This document shows positions 14,455 to 22,859 of a stretch of DNA of 27,770 bases, piece by piece; within the stretch, counting starts at the first letter, position 1, and each line of letters starts with the position of its first letter. The notes beneath the pieces were generated by a model. That model did not search any database. It worked only from the letters and a program-made list of their open reading frames with translations, and was not told the DNA's origin. Source of the DNA: Enterocloster lavalensis (GTDB taxonomy: Bacteria > Bacillota > Clostridia > Lachnospirales > Lachnospiraceae); assembly GCF_902364025.1 (NCBI RefSeq), contig NZ_CABJCG010000003.1, positions 374,552-402,321 on the forward strand, written 5' to 3'. Position numbers and translations under genes: made by a program.

Positions 14455-17256
14455 TCAGCGCTCCTTGAAAATGGACACAATGGCCTGCCACATTTTCACC
14501 AGCACGTTCCACATCCTGCGCAGGGGGCTGACATGCTCCTTCTCCGTCTCCACGTCCGTAGGCTTGTTATCTTCGCTGTCCAGACTGATCTCGTCGGTCC
14601 TCAAAATGATCTGCAAGGTTTTGGGCGCCTTGTTCTGGTCCGAAGTGAAGGATACCTTCTCTGCCTCCGGGTCCATGAACAGGAACCGGTTGTCGGTGTC
14701 GAATTTGTCCAGTTCGTTGTCCAGCGTGTCCTTCATGGTGCGCCCGGCCCTGCGCATGGCCGTGGTGCTGTCCAGAATGTCCAGGCTCTTGTCCAAAAGC
14801 GCCATACTGCCCCGCAGGCTTTCCCTGGCGGCCGCGTCAAAATCGTCGCTGCTGTTTTTCAGGGTGTTCTGCAAAATGGTCATGGTGCTGATTCCGCTGT
14901 TGAGGGCCTCGGTGGTCCGGTTCACCAGCTCCTGGGCGTCGGTCAGAGCGTCCTGGAGATCCGGGTAATAGACGTCCAGAGAATCGTTTAACGCCGTGAT
15001 ATCCTCGATGAGGAAATCCAGGTTATCGATCAGTTCCCGGCTGTATTTCGCCGCGTCGCCGGTGTTTTCCGTCATCTCGCTCATGGTGCTCACCAGATCG
15101 CCGCTCTGTTTGGAGAGCCGTTCCAGGAGCTGCTTTTTCGCGTTCAGACTCTGGAATACCTCCGTGGGACTTAAGGGATAATCCGCCCCTGCGGTCACGA
15201 GAGGCGCGCTGTGGGGAGTGATGGTCGCTATTAATCCGGTATCGGCGCTGATTTTCGCGCCTGCCCGGGAGGTGAGGGTACCGCCGGAAGTGGAGGGATC
15301 ACCGCCGGAGTTGGTGTCGCTTGCCGTGGTATCGCTGCCGCTCGATGTATCACTACCCGCTGCAGCGCCGTCGGCTGTTGCGCCGCTTCCTTCATTGGCT
15401 GCGGTATCGCTGCCTGCGGAGCTTCCTCCGTTCGCTGCGGTATCGCTGCCGGTGCTGCTGCCTGTGCCGCCGTTCTCTCCTGTGCTATCCTTATTGGCAT
15501 CTCCTGCATTTTCATTACCGCTTCCACTGCCGGAACCGCCGTCCACGGTATTTCCATTCCCGTCCGCACCATTCGTTCCAGCGCTTTCGCTGTTCTGATT
15601 GCCGCCCGCCTGGCTTCCGCTATTCTGGCCTCCGCCCGCCTGGTTTCCACTCTCTCCGCTTCCGCCGTTCTGGCTCCCGCCCGCTTGGCTTCCGCTCTCA
15701 TCGCTTCCGCTATTCTGGCCTCCGCCCGCCTGGTTTCCGCTCTCATCGCTTCCGCCGTTCTGGCCTCCGCCCGCCTGGCTTCCGCTCTCATCGTTTCCGC
15801 CGTTCTGGCCTCCGCCCGCCTGGCTTCCGCTTCCGCTATTCTGGCTCCCGCCCGCCTGGCTTCCGCTCTCATCGCTTCCGCCATTCTGGCCTCCGCCCGT
15901 CTGGCTTCCGCTTCCGCCATTCTCGCTTCCACTCTCATTTCCATTTCCGCTCTGCCCCGCATTCCCGGCCCCGGAGTTTCCTACGCCGCCCGAAGCGTTT
16001 GCGCGCTCAGGCTCCTCGTAATAATCTTCCCCGATATCCAAGAGCGCCTGCTGGATGCTGCTCATTCCGGTCAGGGTAACCTGCTCATTGGCCTGGAACT
16101 GGGCGTCCAGGGCGATCACCTGGAGCATCAACTCCTGAATCTCCGGCAGCTCCGTGGACAGACTGTCCATGCTGTTCTCCACGTGTTTGAGCCGCGTGTG
16201 CAGCTTGCGCAGGGGATCCTGCATCTGGCCCAGGGTGTCCACAATGTTGTTCATTCCGTTGTGCACCACCTCCGCCGAGTCCTTGGCGGTCTGCAGATGG
16301 GGCACCATAGTCTCCATCTGTCCGGACATGGCGGTGAGCGCCGCCAGGGTCTGGTCGTTTCCGGCCAGAATTTCGTCCTTGGAACCGCTCCAGGTCTGTC
16401 TGGCGCTCTCAGCAGACTGAAGGCCGGACTGAACCTGGTTCACACCGTCCCGCATGGACTCCACGGACTTCGCCATCTGCTCCAGGCTGTCGTAAAGCTC
16501 ATCCCCGGCGTCCTGCCAGGTGTCCTTGGCTTCCTTCAGATCCTTGATGTGCTGCAAATCCTCCACCGTGCCCGGGGCCATGGCCATGATCACGCCGATG
16601 GTCTCAAAGCTGTCCGTGCCGATGCGCACCGTGTAGTCCCCTTCCTCCCCGGGAAGAGCCGTGAACACCACCGCCGTGGTTTCTCCCAGATTCTGGGTCT
16701 GCGCGCCCTCGGCGTCCACGCTGTAGCATTTGCTCAGGTCCACGGGCACCGCCACCATCAACAGCATGTTGTTGCGGTAATACTCCCTTGCGCCGTCGTT
16801 GGGCGTTGCCTTCACATTGATCTCGATCAGACCCGAAGCCCCGGCCAGCTGATCCGCGTTGGCGGGCACGCCGTTGAGCTTGTAGGACACGTCGAAATCC
16901 CAGGGCAGCGTCACCTGGTCGTTTCCCATGGTGCACTGGTAGTAAAAACGCCCGGTCTGGTCCGCAGGCATGGTCCAGGTCACCGTCCCGTCCCCGATCT
17001 GCGGAGCCACGCTGCTTGACATATTCACCACATTTTCATAGGTTCCGTAATCCGTATACTCCGTATTGCCGTTGAAATTACAGCTTTTCACCACGTTGAC
17101 CTTGCTGGTTTTTCCATAATAATCCAGGTTCACGTACATGGTTTCATCCACGTCCACCCCGGCCGGCGCGCCGTAAACTTCATTTGCCCCACCTATGTTG
17201 GTGCACAGCATAAGGCCCGCCAACACGGCCGCCGTGATTCTTCTGCTATACTTCAT
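14455..17256 (-). CDS. Large secreted coiled-coil protein with Gly/Ser/Gln-rich tandem repeats
   Basis: A 933-residue protein of unknown function. Order: signal peptide (about 1-28, MKYSRRITAAVLAGLML, cleavage near VYGAP), a beta-rich N-terminal domain (30-235), a long helical coiled-coil (about 240-410) with repeated leucine/glycine spacing, a disordered Gly/Ser/Gln/Asn/Asp linker (about 422-663) built on SGSQAGGGQNGGSDE-like units, and a second helical region (675-900) ending in a basic amphipathic tail WNVLVKMWQAIVSIFKER. The build recalls YhgE/Pip and heptad-repeat proteins found beside MMPL transporters, but without clear C-terminal membrane helices. The start is set at 17256 because GGAGG (17270-17266) is 9 bases away; it overlaps the MMPL gene by 11 bases, so translation is coupled. 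It probably works outside the cell as partner of the transporter (inference). Confidence 0.75.
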   Translation of the reverse strand: MKYSRRITAAVLAGLMLCTNIGGANEVYGAPAGVDVDETMYVNLDYYGKTSKVNVVKSCNFNGNTEYTDYGTYENVVNMSSSVAPQIGDGTVTWTMPADQTGRFYYQCTMGNDQVTLPWDFDVSYKLNGVPANADQLAGASGLIEINVKATPNDGAREYYRNNMLLMVAVPVDLSKCYSVDAEGAQTQNLGETTAVVFTALPGEEGDYTVRIGTDSFETIGVIMAMAPGTVEDLQHIKDLKEAKDTWQDAGDELYDSLEQMAKSVESMRDGVNQVQSGLQSAESARQTWSGSKDEILAGNDQTLAALTAMSGQMETMVPHLQTAKDSAEVVHNGMNNIVDTLGQMQDPLRKLHTRLKHVENSMDSLSTELPEIQELMLQVIALDAQFQANEQVTLTGMSSIQQALLDIGEDYYEEPERANASGGVGNSGAGNAGQSGNGNESGSENGGSGSQTGGGQNGGSDESGSQAGGSQNSGSGSQAGGGQNGGNDESGSQAGGGQNGGSDESGNQAGGGQNSGSDESGSQAGGSQNGGSGESGNQAGGGQNSGSQAGGNQNSESAGTNGADGNGNTVDGGSGSGSGNENAGDANKDSTGENGGTGSSTGSDTAANGGSSAGSDTAANEGSGATADGAAAGSDTSSGSDTTASDTNSGGDPSTSGGTLTSRAGAKISADTGLIATITPHSAPLVTAGADYPLSPTEVFQSLNAKKQLLERLSKQSGDLVSTMSEMTENTGDAAKYSRELIDNLDFLIEDITALNDSLDVYYPDLQDALTDAQELVNRTTEALNSGISTMTILQNTLKNSSDDFDAAARESLRGSMALLDKSLDILDSTTAMRRAGRTMKDTLDNELDKFDTDNRFLFMDPEAEKVSFTSDQNKAPKTLQIILRTDEISLDSEDNKPTDVETEKEHVSPLRRMWNVLVKMWQAIVSIFKER
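15592..15935 (-). repeat. In-frame tandem repeat inside the coiled-coil protein gene
   Basis: About eight imperfect copies of a 45-base unit (plus-strand form starts TTCTGGCCTCCGCCCGCCTG), with shortened copies of 36 and 30 bases that lack the CTCATCGCT block. All lengths are multiples of three, so the frame is kept. It encodes residues about 441-555. Simpler GSDTAANGGS-type repeats continue to about 15330. Copy number probably varies between strains. Confidence 0.85.
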
Positions 17257-19507
17257 CGCCATTCACCTCCATTGGTTCGTTTCCGGCCGCATTTCCATTT
17301 CCGGCCATTTTTTTAAGTCCTTTCTTCAACAGTTCCACCCGCCGGTCATGCCGCTTTTTCAGGAACTTCTGCAAGCGGTCCCACTCGTTGCTGGTGATGA
17401 TCCGGTCGCACAGCACCAGGAGCGCCGGCAGCACGGTCAGCACCAGGAACACGCTGAACAGCGCGCCCCTTCCGATCAGGTGGCCCAGGTCGCCGATCGC
17501 GGCCGTGGTGGATATAAAGTGGATAATATATCCGGCTAAAATGATAATGGTGCCCGACGTAAACACCGAGGGGCAGGACAACTTGATCGCGCTGATACAG
17601 GCGTCCTTTTTCCCCATACTCTTCCGGCAGGACACGTAATTGTTGGTCAGCAGGATGGAATAGTCCACCGTGGCTCCCAGCTGGATGCTGCTGACAATGA
17701 TATACCCCATAAACACCATGGTATCCCCCTCCAGATAGGGAATCGCCATGTTGAGGAAAATCGCGATCTCAATGGGGATCATCACAATCACCGGTATGAT
17801 AAAGGACCGGAAGCTGAACATTACCACCAGGAACACGCCCAGCATGGACAGGTTGTTGACCCGGTTGTAATCGTCCGTGATCGTGGATTTGATATCCTGG
17901 GTGGACGGCGTCTCGCCCACCAGATAAGACCCCTGGGGATAGTAGGTTTGGATAATGGACTGGATCTCGTCCGCGCATTTGAATGCCTGGTCGCTCTCCG
18001 TCTTTGTCCTTATGTAAATGAGCATTCGCGAATAATTCTTCGTGTGCAGCTGGCTGGTGATGGAATACGGAAGAAATTCCTCCGGAATGCCCGCCGGAAG
18101 GGTGTTGGCCATGGAGGTCACGCTCTTCACATAGGGCAGATCCTCGATCTGGTCGGACATCTCCTTCTCCGTCACCGGGGAGGTGTTGGGGAACAGGGCC
18201 AGCATCATGTTGCTGCGCCCGAATTTCTCCACGATCATCTGGTCGTCCGCGTATACCTGCGTGCCCTCGCTGGCGCCCACCGCGCTGTTTCCGTAGAGGA
18301 AATCGTTCATTCCCTGGGCCACATAGGCCACCGGGGTGATGAGCAGCATGATGGTGGGAATGATGTAGCGCACCCGGTAAACCCAGCTGCTGAGCTTGTT
18401 AAACTCCGGAAGAAACGGACGGTGTTTGGTGCGTTCATTCCATTTGGCAAATTTCAGGATCATGGCCGGCATGAGGAACAGCACAGTCAGCAGGCTGAAC
18501 ACGATTCCCTTTGCCAGCACCAGGCCCATGTCAAAGCCGATGGTGAAGTTCATGAACACCAGGGCTAAAAAGCCCACCACCGTTGTCATGCTGCTGGCCA
18601 GGATGGAATTGATGGCCTCGTCGATGGCATTCACCATGGCCTCCTCATCGTCCAGCCCCTCCCCCTTTCCGCGGGTAAAGGAATCCAGCAGGAAAATGGA
18701 ATAGTCCATTGAGGTGGCCAACTGCAGCACCATGGCCACGTTGTTGGTCAAAAATGACACCGTTCCGATGAAAATGTTGGTGCCCCGGTTCAGCAGGATC
18801 GCCACGCCCATAACCAGCAGAAACAGGATGGGCTGAGTCCAGGCCGTGGTGGTGACGCACAGCACCACGAAAATCATGATAATGGCCACGGTCAAAATCA
18901 GGCTCATCTCGCTCTCCACGTTCTCGGTCAGCGATTTGTTCTGTACCGCCATACCCACGTAGTAGCCCTTGTCCCCGGTGATCTGTTTCATCTCGTCGAT
19001 GGCTTTGGAGGTACTCTTGGCGGTATCGCCCTCCACAAAGGTCACGTCCATCACCGCGCAGCCATCCTTATAATAGTCCTCGATATCCTTCTGGTTGATA
19101 AAATCCTCGCCGGAATAAATATTCACGGTGCTGTCGCACCAAAGTACCTGATCCACGCCGTCCACAGCTTCCAGCCGGTCCTTATACTGCTTCGCCTCGT
19201 AGAGGGTGACGTCCTTTAACATGATCCGGGCCGTGCCGGGATAGCCGAACTCCTCCTCCATCTTATCCAGGCCGATGCGGGACTCGGCGCTGGCGGGAAG
19301 GTATTCTGTCAGGTCGTAGTTCACATTCACAAACAGCATGGCCAGCAGGCTGAAAATGCACCCCGCCGCGAATATGGACTCAATCACCCCTTTCCTGCGG
19401 ATGATAAAGTGCGCCAGCCGGATGGACCCGCGCTCCTTCTCGCCCTGATCCTGCCCGCTGTCCGGCTCTTTTCTCTTTTTAAGCTTATCAAGCAATCTCT
19501 GTCCCAT
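17246..19507 (-). CDS. MMPL family transporter (RND superfamily)
   Basis: A 753-residue membrane protein with two homologous halves, each with one helix, a large extracellular domain and a helix bundle. Helix 1 is IFAAGCIFSLLAMLFVNV. The paired motifs ATSMDYSIFLLDSF and GATVDYSILLTNNY carry the Asp-Tyr pairs typical of MMPL proton relays. MMPL proteins export lipids or lipid-linked envelope precursors using the proton gradient; the cargo here is unknown. An ATG at 19522 is in frame, but GAGGAG (19520-19515) is 7 bases before the ATG at 19507, which is used. It is preceded at 30 bases by the choline-binding/CAP-like gene and overlaps the coiled-coil gene downstream, so the three are one operon. 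Confidence 0.92.
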   Translation of the reverse strand: MGQRLLDKLKKRKEPDSGQDQGEKERGSIRLAHFIIRRKGVIESIFAAGCIFSLLAMLFVNVNYDLTEYLPASAESRIGLDKMEEEFGYPGTARIMLKDVTLYEAKQYKDRLEAVDGVDQVLWCDSTVNIYSGEDFINQKDIEDYYKDGCAVMDVTFVEGDTAKSTSKAIDEMKQITGDKGYYVGMAVQNKSLTENVESEMSLILTVAIIMIFVVLCVTTTAWTQPILFLLVMGVAILLNRGTNIFIGTVSFLTNNVAMVLQLATSMDYSIFLLDSFTRGKGEGLDDEEAMVNAIDEAINSILASSMTTVVGFLALVFMNFTIGFDMGLVLAKGIVFSLLTVLFLMPAMILKFAKWNERTKHRPFLPEFNKLSSWVYRVRYIIPTIMLLITPVAYVAQGMNDFLYGNSAVGASEGTQVYADDQMIVEKFGRSNMMLALFPNTSPVTEKEMSDQIEDLPYVKSVTSMANTLPAGIPEEFLPYSITSQLHTKNYSRMLIYIRTKTESDQAFKCADEIQSIIQTYYPQGSYLVGETPSTQDIKSTITDDYNRVNNLSMLGVFLVVMFSFRSFIIPVIVMIPIEIAIFLNMAIPYLEGDTMVFMGYIIVSSIQLGATVDYSILLTNNYVSCRKSMGKKDACISAIKLSCPSVFTSGTIIILAGYIIHFISTTAAIGDLGHLIGRGALFSVFLVLTVLPALLVLCDRIITSNEWDRLQKFLKKRHDRRVELLKKGLKKMAGNGNAAGNEPMEVNGDEV

Positions 19508-19537
19508 GGCCAAACTCCTCATTTACCTCTGCGGCAT

Positions 19538-20479
19538 TTACCGCAGCATAATAATCAGAAAGAAATGCTTCCCGCCCTCTTCCCGGTGGGCGATGCCGAT
19601 CTTCCGGTAATACTCCGGCAAATACTTCCGGTCCGCCTTCTGATCATAGCGGTCCATCATCTTCGAGCGGAACTTGTCGTAGGCATCCGAATCATCCTCG
19701 CAGTTTTGCAGGTACAGCTCCATGGCGTTCCGGCCCGAGCCGTAGGAGATGGATTTCAGATAATCGCTTACCGTTCCCTCCCCCGGGATGCTGCCGTTCG
19801 TATAACCGGACGCGCCCGCGGCCTCCAGGCGATGCATGGCCGCCCGGTTTAAGTCCTCGTACACCTGGAAGGTGGCGTTCCTGTCGTAGCTGCGCTTCAT
19901 ATCTCCATCATATTCATCCTCGCGCTCCGAATACTCTTCGAAATACTCTTCCGTCTTTTCCTCGTTCAGTTGGTCAAACAGCGCCTGGGTTATCTCATCG
20001 TAACAGCCCACCTGGAAAGCGCCTCCGCCGGTGTTTTCCACCCGGGTTGCGCTCTTAAAAACGCCGTCAACGCCAAACCGGCACTCTGTCTCTCCCAACG
20101 TCACGTCCCCGGTGTTCATGGCTCCGTCCTCGTGGAAATAATACCAGTTTCCATCGATCTCACGCCACCCCACCGCCATGGCTCCGTTCTCCTCCATATA
20201 ATAGGTACGTCCTTCGTCTGTCAGCCAACCGGTTTTCATATAGCCCTGGCCGTCGAACCAGTACCAGTTCTCTCCGATCCGGCTCCAGCCTCCGCCCGCG
20301 GGCGCTCCGCTCTCCTGTATGTATTTCCAGCCGGTCCCGTCCTGCTGCCAGCCGCCTTCCGCAGCCAGCGCACCAGCCGGAAAGGCCGCAGTGAGCATCG
20401 CAGCTCCCAATACCGCGCTCAAAACCGCCAGCCCCGGCGCGCCTTTGCCCCGCCTTGTCTCCCGTTTCCACTCACTCAT
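19538..20479 (-). CDS. Secreted protein with choline-binding-type repeats and CAP-like C-terminus
   Basis: A 313-residue exported protein. A signal peptide (about 1-40, LAVLSAVLGAAMLTAAFPAG, cleavage near ALAAEGG) is followed by four aromatic cell-wall-binding repeats: GWQQDGTGWKYI, GWSRIGENWYWFDGQGYM, GWLTDEGRTYYMEENGAM and GWREIDGNWYYFHEDGAM. The C-terminal half (about 165-313) is acidic and helical and ends YRKIGIAHREEGGKHFFLII, which resembles the final strand of CAP/SCP1 domains; the match is partial, so the domain call is tentative. GGGGAGA (20493-20487) sets the start at 20479, not the ATG at 20521. It is the first gene of the operon with the MMPL transporter and coiled-coil protein, and divergent from a TetR gene. 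Confidence 0.8.
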   Translation of the reverse strand: MSEWKRETRRGKGAPGLAVLSAVLGAAMLTAAFPAGALAAEGGWQQDGTGWKYIQESGAPAGGGWSRIGENWYWFDGQGYMKTGWLTDEGRTYYMEENGAMAVGWREIDGNWYYFHEDGAMNTGDVTLGETECRFGVDGVFKSATRVENTGGGAFQVGCYDEITQALFDQLNEEKTEEYFEEYSEREDEYDGDMKRSYDRNATFQVYEDLNRAAMHRLEAAGASGYTNGSIPGEGTVSDYLKSISYGSGRNAMELYLQNCEDDSDAYDKFRSKMMDRYDQKADRKYLPEYYRKIGIAHREEGGKHFFLIIMLR

Positions 20480-20555
20480 TCCGTCATCTCCCCGACTTTT
20501 ATTCCAAAATCTATTATCCATCTCTTGTTGTGTTATACAACCTTCATTTTAGTAA

Positions 20556-20584
20556 TTGACAGATGTCTATTTATTGACTATAAT
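20556..20584 (+). promoter_or_regulatory. Consensus sigma-70 promoter of the divergent TetR gene
   Basis: TTGACA (20556-20561), a 17-base spacer and TATAAT (20579-20584), both perfect consensus. The predicted start near 20591 gives a leader of about 150 bases before the ATG at 20744. Confidence 0.85.
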
Positions 20585-20594
20585 GGATTATACT
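20577..20594. promoter_or_regulatory. Palindrome covering both divergent -10 boxes, candidate TetR operator
   Basis: ACTATAATGGATTATACT is an imperfect palindrome (7 of 9 positions per half). It overlaps the plus-strand -10 (20579-20584) and the minus-strand -10 (20587-20592). A regulator bound here would block both promoters. GACAGATGTC (20558-20567) is a second perfect small palindrome over the plus-strand -35. Confidence 0.5.
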
Positions 20595-20615
20595 AACTAA
20601 TGGCGTTATATACAA
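20587..20615 (-). promoter_or_regulatory. Promoter of the CAP-like/MMPL/coiled-coil operon
   Basis: On the minus strand, TTGTAT (20615-20610), a 17-base spacer and TATAAT (20592-20587). The predicted start near 20580 is about 100 bases before the start codon at 20479. It faces the TetR promoter, and the two transcripts cross. Confidence 0.7.
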
Positions 20616-20622
20616 TGATTAA

Positions 20623-20673
20623 TTTTCCAGTTAATGACTATTAATCAACATTTTTCCAGCTAACGTCTATGAA
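20623..20673 (+). repeat. Direct repeats in the TetR leader
   Basis: TTTTCCAG starts at 20623 and again at 20652. The following bases also align, with about 18 of 22 matching. The core G(A/T)CTAT occurs four times in the same orientation in the region, at 20565, 20576, 20636 and 20665. These may be additional regulator sites. Confidence 0.5.
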
Positions 20674-20743
20674 CGGAATATTAAATTTTTGAGAAGTTTG
20701 ACCGGCTTTCGACCCAAAGCCAAAACAGCGAGGAGGCTCTATC

Positions 20744-21325
20744 ATGGGAGAAGAGACAGTGGACCGCAGGGTCCGGAAAACAAAAAAGCAACTGCGCGAG
20801 TGCCTGACGCGCCTGCTGAAAGAAAAGAAGGTTCAGGACATCACCGTGCGGGAGCTGACCGACATGGCGGACTTGAACCGCGGCACCTTTTACCTGCATT
20901 ACCGGGACGTGTTCGATCTGCTTGAGAAGACGGAAAATGAACTGCTGGACGAGTTTAACAGCCTGATGTACCGGCACAACGCCCAGGACCTGACCAACAA
21001 CCTGGCCGCGGTATTTGTGGATATCTTCCACCTGGTCAAGGACAACTCCGACCTGGTATATATTCTGCTGGGAGAGAACGGCGACTTAAACTTCGTCAAC
21101 CGCTTGAAGCACCTGGTGCGGGAGAAATGCTTACAGGACTGGATGGAGGTGTTCCGCAGCGGAAACTCCGCATTTTTCGAAGCCTACTATTCCTTCATCG
21201 TGTCTGGCTGCGTGGGCCTGGTGCAGTATTGGCTCCAGACCGGTCTCACGGAATCTCCTGAGGAGCTGGCCACCCTGGCGGAGAAGATCATCAATCAGGG
21301 AATCCGCGTGTTGGAAAATGGATGA
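20744..21325 (+). CDS. TetR/AcrR family regulator of the divergent envelope operon
   Basis: A 193-residue TetR-family protein. The DNA-binding domain (about 8-58) reads RRVRKTKKQLRECLTRLLKEKK, then VRELTDMADLNRGTFYLHYRD, with FYLHYRD a classic recognition-helix end. The remainder is a helical sensor domain of the TetR_C_7 type. The ribosome binding site is GAGGAGG before the ATG. Its head-to-head placement with the MMPL operon, sharing a palindrome over both -10 boxes, makes it the likely repressor of that operon and of itself (inference). The ligand is unknown. An rRNA methyltransferase gene follows after 59 bases and might be co-transcribed. Confidence 0.9.
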   Translation: MGEETVDRRVRKTKKQLRECLTRLLKEKKVQDITVRELTDMADLNRGTFYLHYRDVFDLLEKTENELLDEFNSLMYRHNAQDLTNNLAAVFVDIFHLVKDNSDLVYILLGENGDLNFVNRLKHLVREKCLQDWMEVFRSGNSAFFEAYYSFIVSGCVGLVQYWLQTGLTESPEELATLAEKIINQGIRVLENG

Positions 21326-21384
21326 ATTTTTTCCCATTCTATGCTATTATCAAGAAAATACATGTAAATAGAATGGAGAAAAAA

Positions 21385-22608
21385 ATGGATTTGTTTAAAG
21401 AAAACGCTGTCGTGCGCATCCGCAAGGGCGCCGGCCGGTCCTTAAAAGCGGGCGGCGCGTGGATTTATGATAATGAGATCGAGGCCATCCAGGGAGAATT
21501 TGAGAACGGCGGCCTGGTCCGGGTGGAGGATTTCGACGGATATTGCCTGGGACACGGCTTCATCAACACACGCTCCAAGCTGACCGTACGCCTCCTGTCT
21601 CGCAGGAAGGACGCCGTGATCAACGAGGTATTTCTGGAACAGCGGGTAAAAGCCGCCTGGGACTACCGCAAGGCCACGGTGGACACCTCCAGCTGCCGGG
21701 TGATCTTCGGCGAGGCCGATTTCCTGCCCGGGCTGGTGGTGGACAAGTTCTCCGACGTGCTGGTGGTGGAATCCCTGGCCCTGGGCATCGACCGCTTAAA
21801 GCCGGTGATCCTGGACAAGCTCCTGCAGGTTCTGACAAAGGACGGCGTGAACATCCGCGGCGTGTACGAGCGCAGCGACGCCAAGGTGCGCCTTCAGGAG
21901 GGCATGGAACGTTTTAAAGGCTTCATCGGAGAGCCATTTGACACCAAAGTGGAGATCGTGGAAAACGGCGTCCGCTACCTGGTGGACGTGGAGGACGGCC
22001 AGAAAACCGGCTTTTTCCTGGACCAGAAATACAACCGGCTGGCAGTCCAGAACCTGTGCCGCAGCCTGGCCCCTGAGCGGGTTTTGGACTGCTTCACCCA
22101 CACTGGTTCCTTCGCTTTAAACGCCGGCCTTGCCGGGGCCGGACAGGTCACAGGCGTGGACGCCTCCCAGCTGGCCGTGGACCAGGCAACGGAGAACGCG
22201 GTTTTAAACGGCCTCTCGGACCGGGTGTCCTTCCTCTGCGCCGACGTGTTCGACCTTCTGCCTAAACTGGAAAAAGATGGCGAACGCTACGACGTGGTGA
22301 TCCTGGACCCACCGGCCTTCACCAAGTCCCGCAGCTCCATCAAGCAGGCGGTGAAGGGGTACCGGGAGATCAACCTGCGGGGCTTAAAGCTGGTGAAGGA
22401 CGGGGGCTATCTGGCCACCTGCTCCTGCTCCCACTTCATGGACCCGGAGCTGTTCACCAAGACCATCCGCGAAGCCGCAAGCGGCGCCCACAAGCGCCTG
22501 CGCCAGGTGGAGTACCGCACCCAGGCCGCGGATCATCCGATTTTGTGGGCCGCGGAGGAATCCTACTATCTGAAATTCTACATTTTCCAGGTCTGCGACG
22601 AGAAATAG
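21385..22608 (+). CDS. rlmI: Class I SAM-dependent 23S rRNA methyltransferase, RlmI-like
   Basis: A 407-residue PUA-plus-Rossmann methyltransferase of the RlmI (YccW) group, which makes m5C in 23S rRNA (position 1962 in E. coli). An N-terminal PUA domain occupies about 3-75, followed by the EEHD-like middle domain, DGQKTGFFLDQ (205-215), the SAM motif DCFTHTGSFALNAG (235-248), DPPAFTKS (308-315) and the cysteine motif TCSCSH (345-350). The frame is open from 21322, overlapping the TetR stop, but GGAG (21375-21378) and the conserved beginning of the PUA domain support the ATG at 21385. It is a housekeeping-type gene. The exact target base is inferred from the family, so the symbol is provisional. 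Confidence 0.85.
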   Translation: MDLFKENAVVRIRKGAGRSLKAGGAWIYDNEIEAIQGEFENGGLVRVEDFDGYCLGHGFINTRSKLTVRLLSRRKDAVINEVFLEQRVKAAWDYRKATVDTSSCRVIFGEADFLPGLVVDKFSDVLVVESLALGIDRLKPVILDKLLQVLTKDGVNIRGVYERSDAKVRLQEGMERFKGFIGEPFDTKVEIVENGVRYLVDVEDGQKTGFFLDQKYNRLAVQNLCRSLAPERVLDCFTHTGSFALNAGLAGAGQVTGVDASQLAVDQATENAVLNGLSDRVSFLCADVFDLLPKLEKDGERYDVVILDPPAFTKSRSSIKQAVKGYREINLRGLKLVKDGGYLATCSCSHFMDPELFTKTIREAASGAHKRLRQVEYRTQAADHPILWAAEESYYLKFYIFQVCDEK

Positions 22609-22617
22609 GGATGGACG

Positions 22618-22730
22618 GCCCGGGATGTGAGGGCCCCGAGGTGTTGGGCCCGGGATGTGGAGACCGGGATATGGAGACCGGAATATGGGGCTCGGAGTCC
22701 GGGCCCGGAGTCAGGGCCCGGAACGGGCAG
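22618..22730 (+). repeat. GC-rich imperfect direct repeats
   Basis: Units close to CCGGGATRTGGAGA recur (near 22620, 22650, 22664 and 22678), interleaved with GGGCCC palindromes (22632 to 22720). The patch is strongly purine-biased on the plus strand and has no supported ORF. The gap 22609-22859 otherwise holds only a small hairpin. Confidence 0.6.
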
Positions 22731-22800
22731 CGCAGTACGCCAGGCAGCGCTCCGCACGGAAAGTCAAGAGAATTCTGCCGCTTTCCGGTATTGTTTAGAT

Positions 22801-22830
22801 ATGCCTGCTGCGGTTTGGACCGCACGGCAT
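22801..22830 (+). other. Hairpin upstream of the AraC-type gene
   Basis: ATGCC (22801-22805) pairs with GGCAT (22826-22830), and TGCGGT (22809-22814) pairs with ACCGCA (22819-22824) around a TTGG loop. It lies 30 bases before the start codon and could be an operator or leader structure. Confidence 0.4.
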
Positions 22831-22859
22831 GACGAAACTTGCGGAAGGAGGAGAATGTG

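Noticed and set aside
15592..15935. Possible CRISPR array
   Set aside because: The repeats are contiguous with no unique spacers, keep the reading frame, and lie inside a convincing secreted protein.
15685..17019. 444-codon plus-strand frame and a 243-codon minus-strand frame (15231-15962) full of Ala/Arg/Leu repeats
   Set aside because: They are alternate frames of the tandem-repeat DNA in the coiled-coil gene; their compositions are artefacts of the repeat and no start signal supports them.
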